Part shown: positions 37,274 through 46,073 of the stretch, piece after piece
Numbering within the stretch: position 1 is the first letter of the stretch
Layout: each line of letters starts with the position of its first letter
Origin: Vibrio sinus
GTDB lineage: Bacteria > Pseudomonadota > Gammaproteobacteria > Enterobacterales > Vibrionaceae
DNA length: 64,000 bases
NCBI RefSeq assembly: GCF_023634645.1
Contig: NZ_JAMKMR010000013.1
Span: 1-64,000 of the forward strand
Direction of reading: 5' to 3'
Notes under the pieces: model-generated
Told to the model about the DNA's origin: nothing
Database searches by the model: none
Seen by the model: the letters and a program-made list of their open reading frames with translations, nothing else
Translations under genes and position numbers: made by a program

Positions 37274-38548
37274 ATGCGTAATTTAGCTTTATTGGTGATG
37301 ATGTTATTAGCGCTTCCGGCCTATGCGCTAACTAAAGTGGATTTATATAGTTCACATATATTGTTGGGCAAAGACGCGAAGGATGCCAGATTCACCGACG
37401 AAAATGCCCGTCAGCAAGGGATGAAGAATGTCATTATCCGAGCTTCAGGTGATCCTAACGCTATTGACAATGCGGTTATCACTAAAGCCCTTAACGACAG
37501 TGCTCGATATATAACTCAGATCAGCTATGCGACCAAAGATCAAAATACCTATCTTGATATGCAGTTTGGTGCTCCACAAATTCGTTCTCTGCTGACTCAA
37601 GCTAAATTGCCGTTTTGGCCTTCAATGAGACCAAATCTTCTCGTTTGGGTGATCGAAGATAATGGCTATGAGCGTCAGATAGATTGGGAACATTCTGATT
37701 CCCCTGTGCTAAAAGAAATACGTGAGACAGCTAAGCTAAGAGGCTTACCATTAACGGTTCCGGTTGGTGATTTTGATGACATAACTGGTACTTCAGCGTC
37801 AGACTTTTGGGGTGGATTCGTTATCCCTATGAGTAAAGCTAGCCAGCGCTATCCGGCCGATGCGGTATTAGTCGTCAAAGTGGAGCAGGGCGCTAAGCTG
37901 TCTTGGACATTGTACGATCAAAAACCATCGGCAATGATTGATACCACGGCAGTACCAGTGACTGGGAAGGACTCAGGAGATAACGCTGGCGCACAAATGA
38001 TCAATGAAATTAGTAATTACTATGCCAAGAAAAGTGGTGTTGTGATTGCGAGCGAATCGTCTGAATCCGTTAAAACCCAATTTACTAATATCAATACAGC
38101 GGATGACTTTTTTCGATTAGAGGATAAGTTGAAGGGACTAAGCTCGGTTGCGTCTTTAGATGTGCTAAGCATCCATGGCTCTACGGTATTGTTCCGAGTT
38201 CACCTATTGGCGTCAGTAGATAGCTTTGAACAAGAAGTGACGCGCATGGGCAATGTGACGCAAATAGAGCCAGAAGACTTGCCTCTACCCGCGACAGGGC
38301 AACTTCCTGACTCATCATCTGATTCATCTAACGCTGTACCGCCTTCCAGCACAGATGCTTCAACGCCAGCTCAATCGGATAATTCGACCAACAACTCAGC
38401 GTCTCCCATACAGGCTGGTCAAGTGGCGGATAACCAATATGTAGTGGATACTACGGCTGATTCTATAGAGCACAACAGCTCATCAGATGCTGCAGTGACG
38501 CCACCACCGACAAATCCGACTTTGGCCTATAAATGGCAAGATCAGTAG
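37274..38548 (+). CDS. DUF2066 exported protein
   Basis: A 424-residue protein starting at the ATG at 37274 (GGATAAAC before it) with a Sec signal peptide MRNLALLVMMLLALPAYA. The N-terminal 330 residues are the DUF2066 domain (KVDLYSSHILLG, RPNLLVWVIEDN, GVVIASESS). The last 100 residues are Ser/Thr/Asn/Pro-rich and unstructured, probably a periplasmic tether. Function unknown. In relatives it sits next to the wrbA/arsC/bepA group, as here. Confidence 0.85.
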   Translation: MRNLALLVMMLLALPAYALTKVDLYSSHILLGKDAKDARFTDENARQQGMKNVIIRASGDPNAIDNAVITKALNDSARYITQISYATKDQNTYLDMQFGAPQIRSLLTQAKLPFWPSMRPNLLVWVIEDNGYERQIDWEHSDSPVLKEIRETAKLRGLPLTVPVGDFDDITGTSASDFWGGFVIPMSKASQRYPADAVLVVKVEQGAKLSWTLYDQKPSAMIDTTAVPVTGKDSGDNAGAQMINEISNYYAKKSGVVIASESSESVKTQFTNINTADDFFRLEDKLKGLSSVASLDVLSIHGSTVLFRVHLLASVDSFEQEVTRMGNVTQIEPEDLPLPATGQLPDSSSDSSNAVPPSSTDASTPAQSDNSTNNSASPIQAGQVADNQYVVDTTADSIEHNSSSDAAVTPPPTNPTLAYKWQDQ

Positions 38549-38567
38549 TTCGGTAAAAACAGATAAG

Positions 38568-38598
38568 AAATAGCGAGCAGGTCATGCTCGCTATTTTT
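38568..38598 (+). terminator. Terminator of the DUF2066 gene
   Basis: AAATAGCGAGCA (38568-38579) and TGCTCGCTATTT (38585-38596), a perfect 12-bp stem with loop GGTCA, followed by TTTA. Can also end the convergent DUF2069 unit. Confidence 0.9.
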
Positions 38599-38633
38599 AT
38601 GCGTGAGTGATTTTATTAACCTCATATATGAGA

Positions 38634-39053
38634 CTAATTACCAAACTTTTGCTTTTCAATTTTTTCCACTTCAGACAACTTTTTAAGCCGTAGCCCAAGC
38701 TCTTTTCCGCGTGAGCGAGCATATAGGGTATTGCCTACAAATGCGGTTAGGGTCAACAGAAGCTCAACCGCAGCTAACCAACGTTCTCCCAAGTCGATAT
38801 ATAAAATGGTTAATGCATGCAAAAAATACAGCATTAAGACAAAGTTTGCCCAAGCATGGGTATAGGGCTTGCCAACGAGGATACCTGGTAGTGGTAGCAG
38901 TAGCGGTAAGCACCATGCGATTGCAACGTAAAAACTGCTAATGTGCTGATGTGGTGAAAGATAAAACTGCCATACCGCCACCCAAATTAATAGAGTGATG
39001 TTTCCCAATAACGCGATATAGCGGTGTTGCTTCGTCCTTGATGCCATTTCCAT
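38634..39053 (-). CDS. DUF2069 membrane protein
   Basis: A 139-residue protein with four hydrophobic segments (ALLGNITLLIWVAVWQFYL, CLPLLLPLPGILVG, FVLMLYFLHALTIL, AVELLLTLTAFVGNTLYA) and a charged tail. This matches DUF2069, predicted inner-membrane proteins of unknown role. The ATG two codons inside (39047) may be the real start. Last gene of the bepA-arsC-wrbA-DUF2069 run, 8 bp after wrbA. Confidence 0.88.
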   Translation of the reverse strand: MEMASRTKQHRYIALLGNITLLIWVAVWQFYLSPHQHISSFYVAIAWCLPLLLPLPGILVGKPYTHAWANFVLMLYFLHALTILYIDLGERWLAAVELLLTLTAFVGNTLYARSRGKELGLRLKKLSEVEKIEKQKFGN

Positions 39054-39061
39054 TGTTATGC

Positions 39062-39631
39062 TTATTCCTTGAGCTTTAATGCTGTTGTCGCCAATCGCTT
39101 ACCTAGCTGAATGGCTAACTCACTTTCTTCTTTTGACAGGTTGTTAGTACCTGCAGATGTCGTCGATGCGCCGTATGGCGAGCCACCACTTTGCGTACTG
39201 TGAAGCTGGGATTCTGAATAGGGTATGCCCATGACGATCATCCCGTGATGAAGAAGAGGTAGCATCATCGATTGTAAAATCGTCTCTTGCCCACCATGTA
39301 AGCTGGATGATGAGGAGAACAAGCAAGCTGGTTTGCCAATCAGAGCACCGCCTACCCAAAGCGATGTCGTATGATCCCAAAAGTGTTTGAGTGGGCCTGC
39401 CATGTTACCAAACCAAACAGGGCTCCCCATTGCCAAACCATCGCAGCATGATAGCTCTTGCATGGTGACAATCGGATCGCTTGGCTCATCTGATCTATCG
39501 CCAATTTCTTCAACCGTTCTAAGGATGGCTTCGCATCCGCTGACGGACTCGACTCCCCTAGCAATATGTCGCGCTAATGTTTGCGTACTACCATGGCGGC
39601 TGTAGTAGAGTACTAATAGTTGACAGCTCAT
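39062..39631 (-). CDS. WrbA-like NAD(P)H:quinone oxidoreductase
   Basis: A 189-residue flavodoxin-fold protein. The FMN phosphate loop is LYYSRHGSTQTLARHIA and the flavin-contacting motif GSPVWFGNMAGPLKHFWD is that of the WrbA family, which reduces quinones by two electrons with NAD(P)H. Its ATG overlaps the arsC stop by 4 bp (ATGA) and GGAGATCCT is the ribosome site, so it is coupled to arsC. Confidence 0.9.
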   Translation of the reverse strand: MSCQLLVLYYSRHGSTQTLARHIARGVESVSGCEAILRTVEEIGDRSDEPSDPIVTMQELSCCDGLAMGSPVWFGNMAGPLKHFWDHTTSLWVGGALIGKPACLFSSSSSLHGGQETILQSMMLPLLHHGMIVMGIPYSESQLHSTQSGGSPYGASTTSAGTNNLSKEESELAIQLGKRLATTALKLKE

Positions 39632-39972
39632 AGGATCTCCAAGACTTGTTCAGGCGGGCGGCCATGCTTTGCTTTTCCGTTAGCAACCACGATAGGTCTT
39701 TCAATGAGTTTTGGGTTGTCGGCCATGGCTTGGAAAAGCTGGTTGTCATCCGCACTGGCTAAATTCAGTTCTTGATAGATGTCTTCTTTTACTCGCATCA
39801 TCTCTCTTACCGAAGATAGGCCAAGTTGCGCGTAGAGGGCTTGCAATTGATCCACGCTAGGCGGTGTATCGAGATACTTAATGATTTTAGGCTGAATCCC
39901 TTTTTCTTCTAACAAGGCAAGTGTTTGTCGGCTTTTAGAACAGCGAGGATTGTGATAAATCGTGACAGACAT
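39628..39972 (-). CDS. arsC: Arsenate reductase, glutaredoxin-dependent
   Basis: A 114-residue ArsC with the classical active site NPRCSKSRQTLALLEEKG (Cys in NPRCSKS) and the conserved NPKLIERPIVV loop with the catalytic Arg. It reduces arsenate to arsenite using glutathione and glutaredoxin. The gene lies in the bepA-arsC-wrbA order found in many gammaproteobacteria (yfgC-yfgD), where arsenic is probably not the main substrate or inducer; no arsB or arsR is near. AGGAGTCACTA precedes the ATG. Confidence 0.93.
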   Translation of the reverse strand: MSVTIYHNPRCSKSRQTLALLEEKGIQPKIIKYLDTPPSVDQLQALYAQLGLSSVREMMRVKEDIYQELNLASADDNQLFQAMADNPKLIERPIVVANGKAKHGRPPEQVLEIL

Positions 39973-39991
39973 TAGTGACTCCTAATTAATT

Positions 39992-41446
39992 TCATTTCAA
40001 TGCGTTAAACTGATTTCGCCGTAAGATTAATTGATCGATTCGAGCGTCGTAACGGGCTTGAGATAAGCTGCCCAACTTAGCAATTTTACTCGCTTCGGTG
40101 TAGCGCTGTATCGCTTTATCCCAATTCGCTCTAAGTGCTAACAACTCGCCTTGCGCGGCAAGCTCTTCAGCCCTATGTCCTGCTTTGCCATTTGATTCAG
40201 ATAAAAGTTGCCAGCCGACCACATCTTCGGGGTTGTCATGGGTATAGCGTTGCAACAGCCGAATAGCAGGCTCAAACTTATCCTCTTGAATCAGTACATT
40301 GGCGTAGTTGATGGTAATAACTTTGTTGTTCGGCTTAACCTTTAAGGCTTTTTCTAGCATTTTCTGTGCTTTATCTGCTTGTTTCAACGCGAGATAAGTG
40401 TCAGACAAAGCATCGAGATAAAAGTCGTTGGTGGGATCTTCTAGATACAGTTTATCTAGAATCTTCTCCGCTTCTTTAGGTTGACGGTTATCGAGATACA
40501 GCAGTGCGTGGCCATATTGAAATGCAGGTTTGAGAACGGCTGGGGCCTTTTTCTCATTTCTATTTATCCAACCTTGTGCCGCATCATTGTCCATATTGAC
40601 GTAACGGACAATGACTCTCACTCTGGCTAGATAATAGGCCAGAGAAGGTTTGACTTTGTGCAAAGGATATCGATACGCTCGTATACGTGTATCGGTAATC
40701 CGTTCATCGGGTAATGGGTGGGTAAGGAGCATCGGCGGCGGTTTGCTAGCATAACGGTATTCATCGGCTAATCGACCGAAAAAGCGAGGCATAGCTCTAA
40801 CATTGAAGCCTGCTCTTTCCAACGTCGCCAGACCAAATCTATCGGCTTCAATTTCATTGCTACGAGTGTAGTTTATTTGACTTTGCATACTACCAGCAGT
40901 CGTTGCAGTAATGGCAGCAACTCCCGCCTGGGGAGCGGCAATGGCAAGCAGTAACGAGCCTGCTAATGCCGCAACTGTAGCTGGTGTCCGCCGAGCTCGT
41001 TCTTCCATGCTCCTAGCAAGGTGTCGCTGGGTAACATGAGCAATTTCGTGCGCCATAACCGAAGCAAGCTCACTTTCGGTATTGGCATCGAGAAAGAGTC
41101 CAGTGTGTAAGGCAACATGCCCGCCGAAAAAGGCAAACGCATTAATGCTTTGATCTTGAATAAGAAAAAAAGTAAACGGCGTTTTTACGTCATCGGCATT
41201 GGCAACCAACCGGTGACCTAAACTATTGATAAACTCACTGAGTACCGGATCATTAATGATGGGTTTACTGGCTCTGAGTATCCTCATATAGGCATCACCG
41301 TAGATTTTCTCTTGATCTATGGTAAGAGTTCCGGCCGCTGCCGTGCCAATATCGGGCAGTTGTTGATCGTGAGCAATTGAGTAGCTAGGCAACCCTACGG
41401 CAGTAACAACACTAAGGTAAACGAGATAACGCCAGCGTTTGAACAT
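39992..41446 (-). CDS. bepA: Periplasmic M48 metalloprotease/chaperone BepA
   Basis: A 484-residue protein that helps assemble or degrade LptD and other outer-membrane proteins. Start at the ATG at 41446 gives a signal peptide (RWRYLVYLSVVTAVGLPSYSIA); the open frame upstream is not coding-like. The zinc motif HEIAH is in VMAHEIAHVTQRH at about residue 130, with the third ligand Glu in RSNEIEADRFG. The C-terminal 170 residues carry TPR repeats (PKEAEKILDKLYLEDP, ADKAQKMLEKALKV). First gene of a four-gene run and divergent from the tusA-like gene. Confidence 0.95.
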   Translation of the reverse strand: MFKRWRYLVYLSVVTAVGLPSYSIAHDQQLPDIGTAAAGTLTIDQEKIYGDAYMRILRASKPIINDPVLSEFINSLGHRLVANADDVKTPFTFFLIQDQSINAFAFFGGHVALHTGLFLDANTESELASVMAHEIAHVTQRHLARSMEERARRTPATVAALAGSLLLAIAAPQAGVAAITATTAGSMQSQINYTRSNEIEADRFGLATLERAGFNVRAMPRFFGRLADEYRYASKPPPMLLTHPLPDERITDTRIRAYRYPLHKVKPSLAYYLARVRVIVRYVNMDNDAAQGWINRNEKKAPAVLKPAFQYGHALLYLDNRQPKEAEKILDKLYLEDPTNDFYLDALSDTYLALKQADKAQKMLEKALKVKPNNKVITINYANVLIQEDKFEPAIRLLQRYTHDNPEDVVGWQLLSESNGKAGHRAEELAAQGELLALRANWDKAIQRYTEASKIAKLGSLSQARYDARIDQLILRRNQFNALK

Positions 41447-41684
41447 ATTGCTTGATTCTACTCCATGTAATCTAAACGTATGGACAGTGCAAACAGACAG
41501 AGGTTCTGATATTTTTGCGAAAAATCTATCTGGGGTGTATTGGCAGCAAGTCTTCGCTCTGTCCAACAATTTATGCGGTGCTTGCTGGTCTGTAACAGAA
41601 AAGTCGATACAATATACCCGGTACAGCACTAAGAACATACGTTACACGGGTATTTACCTTATATAATAAACGTCGAAAAAAAGA

Positions 41685-41921
41685 ATGGAACCCCAATTAC
41701 TCGATTTGAGAGAGGAGCGATGCCCGAGAGCTTTGCTGCTTGCAAAACGACATGTCATGACATTGTCCCAGGATGAAGTTGCTAAGATATATGTTATTGA
41801 GCATGGCTCTCTGAAAGACATCGAAAGATATTTGCAATCGTCAGGTTACGACTATCAAAAAGTAGCGTTTGACGACTACTGGTCTATTGAAAATATTGCT
41901 AGGCCGTGCCCTAAAGTTTAA
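41685..41921 (+). CDS. TusA/YedF-like sulfur carrier protein
   Basis: A 78-residue protein with the TusA fold: LLDLREERCPRALLLAKRHVMTL. The sulfur-carrying Cys13 is kept, but the usual CPxP becomes CPRA, so the turn after the Cys is changed. Family members pass persulfide sulfur in tRNA or cofactor modification; the partner here is unknown. It lies 27 bp before perM on the same strand and divergent from bepA. Confidence 0.85.
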   Translation: MEPQLLDLREERCPRALLLAKRHVMTLSQDEVAKIYVIEHGSLKDIERYLQSSGYDYQKVAFDDYWSIENIARPCPKV

Positions 41922-41948
41922 AACGGAAGATAAAGGGAATTTTGTTAC

Positions 41949-43013
41949 ATGTTTGAAATGGTTGTTCGCTGGTACAAACGGCGATTTTCTGATCCCCACG
42001 CGGTGAGTCTTGTTGCGATCCTTTTATTTGGTTTTATTACCATCTATTTTTTTGGCGATTTAATTGCGCCTCTTCTCGTGGCCATTGTACTTGCTTACCT
42101 GTTGGAGTGGCCTGTTGCTAAACTATGTCGCTGTGGCGTTAATCGAACCCTTGCGGTTGTGGTTGTTATCCTGACCTTTACTGGAGTGATGTTCCTTGCA
42201 GTGCTTATTGTTGTGCCAACAATCTGGCAGCAAGTGGGCAACCTGATTAATGACATTCCCAATATGTATTCAGCTACCCAACATTTTATCGCAGCAATCC
42301 CTGAACGTTACCCTGATTTAGCCGATCTCAAAATCGTTGAAACAGTGATGACCAATGTGAAAAACCAAGTTATCGGGGCTGGTGAAAGTGTCGTAAAAGG
42401 TTCGGTTGCTTCATTAGTGAGCATCGCAACGTTAGCCATATATTTGATACTGGTTCCTTTATTGGTTTTTTTCTTACTGAAAGATAAAGATGAAATGATT
42501 TCAATGGCCAGCGGTTTGTTACCTCGAAATCGTAAGTTAGCGAATAAAGTGTGGATCGAAATGAATGAGCAGATCACCAACTATATTCGTGGTAAAGCAT
42601 TGGAAATTCTTATTGTTGGTGGCGTAAGTTATGTCACCTTTATCGTCCTTGATTTACGTTACTCAGCGTTGCTTGCGGTGGCGGTCGGCGTTTCGGTGCT
42701 TATCCCCTATATTGGCGCGGCAGCGGTGACTTTGCCCGTTGCTATCGTTGGCCTTTCCCAGTGGGGGCTCACCCCACCATTTTATTGGTTATTGGTTGCC
42801 TACGGAATTGTGCAAGCGTTGGATGGTAATGTGTTAGTGCCGATACTGTTCTCTGAAGCTGTGAATTTGCATCCTGTGGCCATCATTGTCGCCGTGCTGG
42901 TATTTGGTGGTCTATGGGGCTTCTGGGGGGTCTTTTTTGCTATTCCTTTGGCCACTTTAGTGAAAGCGGTTTGGAATGCGTTGCCAAGTCACGAAGAAGA
43001 AGAGATCAGCTAG
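41949..43013 (+). CDS. perM: PerM, AI-2E family membrane transporter
   Basis: A 354-residue inner-membrane protein with eight or so hydrophobic segments. The conserved family region VAVGVSVLIPYIGAAAVTLPVAIVGL and VPILFSEAVNLHPVAIIVAVLVFGGLWGFWGVFFAIPLA, given here in parts, is diagnostic. PerM of E. coli is a putative permease with unproven substrate. perM and bepA are neighbours in E. coli too. A terminator follows. Confidence 0.93.
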   Translation: MFEMVVRWYKRRFSDPHAVSLVAILLFGFITIYFFGDLIAPLLVAIVLAYLLEWPVAKLCRCGVNRTLAVVVVILTFTGVMFLAVLIVVPTIWQQVGNLINDIPNMYSATQHFIAAIPERYPDLADLKIVETVMTNVKNQVIGAGESVVKGSVASLVSIATLAIYLILVPLLVFFLLKDKDEMISMASGLLPRNRKLANKVWIEMNEQITNYIRGKALEILIVGGVSYVTFIVLDLRYSALLAVAVGVSVLIPYIGAAAVTLPVAIVGLSQWGLTPPFYWLLVAYGIVQALDGNVLVPILFSEAVNLHPVAIIVAVLVFGGLWGFWGVFFAIPLATLVKAVWNALPSHEEEEIS

Positions 43014-43035
43014 AATTTGCGATCGCGCTTAAAAG

Positions 43036-43062
43036 GCTCTTTCATTTAGAAAGAGCTTTTTT
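43036..43062 (+). terminator. Terminator of tusA-perM
   Basis: GCTCTTTC (43036-43043), loop ATTTA, GAAAGAGC (43049-43056), then TTTTTT: a classic intrinsic terminator 23 bp after perM. Confidence 0.93.
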
Positions 43063-43173
43063 ATATCCGCACTATACTGTTCAATAAGCCATCGTCTCAC
43101 TGGCGTATAAAGTTAGCGCGTTTCGATATTCATCTTTTGGTCAAGTTAATTGCATTTAACGGGCAGAAAACGC

Positions 43174-43200
43174 TTAACTTTTATCTAAATAGGACGATAA
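43174..43200 (+). promoter_or_regulatory. Sigma-28-like promoter of the chemoreceptor gene
   Basis: TTAACTTT (43174-43181), 11 nt, GACGATAA (43193-43200). The -10 differs from GCCGATAA at one base, the -35 keeps six of eight, and spacing is exact. It lies 45 bp before the start codon. Confidence 0.65.
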
Positions 43201-43245
43201 AGGCTTTATAAAAAAGTCCGAGTTAAAGAGTCAAAGGATAGACAC

Positions 43246-45117
43246 ATGAAATTTAGCCAAAAAATCGTTGCCGCATCGGCTTTACTTCTTTTTGTTACGG
43301 TATCGCTGTTATCGTTACAGCAACAACGAACCGTTCGCGCTGAGGTTGAAGCCATCGTAGGCAGCAGTTTATTAGATATGATTCGAGGTGTGAAAAACAC
43401 GGTGACGGCGGACATGAAAGATAAACGAGGATTGGCTCAATCCGTCGCAGAAATTATCGAGCTCAATCCTGAAGATCAACAATACGTGACACGTATTTTG
43501 GAATCACCCAACTTGAAACGAAGCTATATCACCACGGGTTTAGGCTACCAAAGTAATGGTAAGGTATTAGAAAACGACGACTCATGGAATCCCGGCTCCG
43601 ATTATGATCCACGTGTTAGACCTTGGTATAAAGATGCACAATCGAGCAACAAATTGATTGTGACCGATCCGTATATTGATGCTTCAAGCAAGAAAGTAAT
43701 CATTTCTATCGCTACACCAATTAAAAAATCTGGCAGCTTTATAGGTGGCATGTTCTTCGATGTTGATCTAACGGGATTAGCCGATGTGGTAAACAGTATC
43801 AACTTATTCAATGCGGGTTACTTGTTCATCATCACAGCCGATGGCACCACCATAGCTCACCCTGATGCTAAGTTTAATGGTCAGAATATTTCTAAGTACT
43901 TGCCTGGAGTATCAGTCAAGGAAGGCCCTCAGCAGGTAGATCTGGATGGAAAAGAGTTCTTAGTAGACTTGATAAAAGTACCGTCTGAGAACTGGTATGT
44001 GGGCGCTGCTGTAGACGAGTCCATTGCGTTTGCCGCGATCAAGGATTTGCGCAACAGTTCAATTATTTACGTGATCATAGGGGTAATTTTAAGTGTCACC
44101 ATACTGACCTATCTTATCAAGTACTTAATGCGTCCGTTGGGTGAGCTTAATCGTGCCATTAAAGATGTGGCGTCAGGACATGGTGATTTGACCCAGCGTT
44201 TAGACACCAATACCGATGAAGAATTTGCAGAACTGGCGAGAGGGTTTAATACCTTCACCGAAACGCTGCAGCAGCAGATCACTCAATGCAAAGCGATTGG
44301 CTCGGAAATTATGCACAGTGCGGACACAACAGTAAGAGGAGCCGAAGAGTCCTCTGAGGCAATGCGCAGCCAACTTTATGAACTCGAGCAGCTTGCCACT
44401 GCGATGAACGAGATGGCGGCTACCGCGACAGAAGTGGCCAATAATGCCCAAGGTGCAGCGAGCGCGGCGCAAAACGCAGATAACGCAACAGAAGATGGCT
44501 CTCGAGTTGTCGGTGAAACGACGACTTCCATTGACAATCTTTCAGCTCGAATCGATCAAGCGGTCGAAGAGGTACAAGGTTTAGAAACGGCGACTGCCAA
44601 TATTGAAACCATTCTTAAAGTCATCAATGATATTGCCGATCAAACCAACTTGTTAGCACTGAATGCTGCGATAGAGGCGGCGAGGGCTGGTGAGTCCGGG
44701 CGAGGCTTTGCGGTTGTTGCCGATGAAGTAAGAACACTTGCGCAAAGGACCCAAGAGTCGACCACTGAAATTCGTAGCATGATCGAGCAGCTGCAAGCTG
44801 GTGCGAGCGCGGTATCGGCTGCCATGGATGAGAGTAAAAATACCGCGGTAGAAGCGGTCGATAAAGCGCAGTTAGCCAACACGGCCCTTAGCCAAATTCG
44901 AGATGCCATTCAGCAGATTACTGACATGAACTTGCAAATTGCTTCTGCAGCAGAAGAGCAAAGCTTGGTGGCAGAAGAAATTAATAGCAACACCGTGAAA
45001 ATAAAAGACCTATCGACCCAAGTGGCTGAGTCTGCTGATGGATCCAACTTGGCGATGCAAGCGCAGCGAGAAAATGTGCAAGAGCAAGGCGCGATATTAA
45101 ATCAGTTTATCGTTTAG
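43246..45117 (+). CDS. Methyl-accepting chemotaxis protein with dCache sensor
   Basis: A 623-residue chemoreceptor. Membrane segment 1 (about 7-25), periplasmic dCache domain (about 35-270) with [11 protein letters not shown] and [20 protein letters not shown], membrane segment 2 (about 277-297), HAMP ([26 protein letters not shown]) and a long signalling coil with the hairpin tip [21 protein letters not shown]. The RxxxWY...Y...D pattern in the dCache resembles the amino-acid-binding motif known for this fold, so an amino acid ligand is an inference. AAAGGATAG precedes the ATG. No C-terminal CheR-docking pentapeptide is evident. Confidence 0.95.
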   Translation: MKFSQKIVAASALLLFVTVSLLSLQQQRTVRAEVEAIVGSSLLDMIRGVKNTVTADMKDKRGLAQSVAEIIELNPEDQQYVTRILESPNLKRSYITTGLGYQSNGKVLENDDSWNPGSDYDPRVRPWYKDAQSSNKLIVTDPYIDASSKKVIISIATPIKKSGSFIGGMFFDVDLTGLADVVNSINLFNAGYLFIITADGTTIAHPDAKFNGQNISKYLPGVSVKEGPQQVDLDGKEFLVDLIKVPSENWYVGAAVDESIAFAAIKDLRNSSIIYVIIGVILSVTILTYLIKYLMRPLGELNRAIKDVASGHGDLTQRLDTNTDEEFAELARGFNTFTETLQQQITQCKAIGSEIMHSADTTVRGAEESSEAMRSQLYELEQLATAMNEMAATATEVANNAQGAASAAQNADNATEDGSRVVGETTTSIDNLSARIDQAVEEVQGLETATANIETILKVINDIADQTNLLALNAAIEAARAGESGRGFAVVADEVRTLAQRTQESTTEIRSMIEQLQAGASAVSAAMDESKNTAVEAVDKAQLANTALSQIRDAIQQITDMNLQIASAAEEQSLVAEEINSNTVKIKDLSTQVAESADGSNLAMQAQRENVQEQGAILNQFIV

Positions 45118-45131
45118 CACGCCCTAATCAC

Positions 45132-45162
45132 AAGGCCCCTATAGTGTTGCTATAGGGGCCTT
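45132..45162 (+). terminator. Hairpin after the chemoreceptor gene
   Basis: AAGGCCCCTATAG (45132-45144), loop TGTTG, CTATAGGGGCCTT (45150-45162), perfect over 13 bp and 14 bp after the stop. The T-tail is short. Confidence 0.85.
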
Positions 45163-45278
45163 ATCTATTTTTCTGAAGCGCGCATCTTGAAGAAATTTTC
45201 AATACAAGACTCGCACTTGTTTGCCATCATGGTTTTTGCATAATAGGGGGCATTAAAAAGATTAAAGAGTGACAAGCA

Positions 45279-45905
45279 ATGAACCCTGAATCTCCTTGGT
45301 TGGATTGGGCAATACAAATTCAGTCTATAGCGAAAGCTGGCGAAATTTATAGTAAAGATAAATACGATAAAGAGAGGTTTGAGCAATTAACCTCGATAGC
45401 CAATCAAATGTTGGCGTTTTTAGGTGATACGCCAGTTGCGGCAATTGAGAAAATTTTCATTCCTGAAACGGGCCACCCCACACCCAAAGTGGACTTGCGT
45501 GCAGGTATAGTAAAAGACAACCAAATTTTACTCATTCAAGAGAACGAAGAAGGAGGCTGGAGTATACCTGGCGGTTGGGGAGATATCGGCATGACGCCTT
45601 CTGAAGGCATCACACACCGCGTGTTAGCTCAAACCGGACTCAAGGTAGAAAATCCGAAACTCATTTGTGTTAGAGACCGATCCGCTCACCCATACCAACC
45701 TAAATTCCCTTTTCATGTTTATAAGCTTTATTTTGTGTTTGACTCGGTTTCTGAGCAGCCAGTTCAAGATGCGACTGTACCGGGTATGGAATTTTTCTCA
45801 TTCGATGATTTGCCACCGCTAGCGCCAAATCGAGTGCTACCAGATGACATAGAGCTCATTGCCCATCACTTTAGATCAGGAGACAAGGGGATAGCGGTAG
45901 ACTGA
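45279..45905 (+). CDS. Nudix-fold protein with degenerate Nudix box
   Basis: A 208-residue protein with an N-terminal helical domain (WLDWAIQIQSIAKAGEIYSKD, about 1-65) as in ADP-ribose-type Nudix proteins, then a Nudix fold from about 68 (KVDLRAGIVKDNQILLIQENEEGGWSIPGGWGD in parts). The Nudix box should read GX5EX7REUXEEXGU; here the aligned positions are Met, His, Arg, Ala and Gln, i.e. the first Glu and the whole REUxEE metal site are gone. The fold-forming residues (PGGW, TGL) stay. It is therefore probably a binding protein or regulator, not a hydrolase, unless a sequencing error is involved; the frame is intact. Confidence 0.85.
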   Translation: MNPESPWLDWAIQIQSIAKAGEIYSKDKYDKERFEQLTSIANQMLAFLGDTPVAAIEKIFIPETGHPTPKVDLRAGIVKDNQILLIQENEEGGWSIPGGWGDIGMTPSEGITHRVLAQTGLKVENPKLICVRDRSAHPYQPKFPFHVYKLYFVFDSVSEQPVQDATVPGMEFFSFDDLPPLAPNRVLPDDIELIAHHFRSGDKGIAVD

Positions 45906-46073
45906 TATCAGCGATCTGGATGAGTTGTCTCTAGCAGTTTTATGCATTTCAAAGTTCTGTATCATTAGCTTTATGAATTAAGATCATGAATTGTATCTTT
46001 TAAATCATATTTAACAAATATGAAACATGTCTGGTTTAATTTTTAGCCAGACATGTAACTTAAGGAAGATAAC

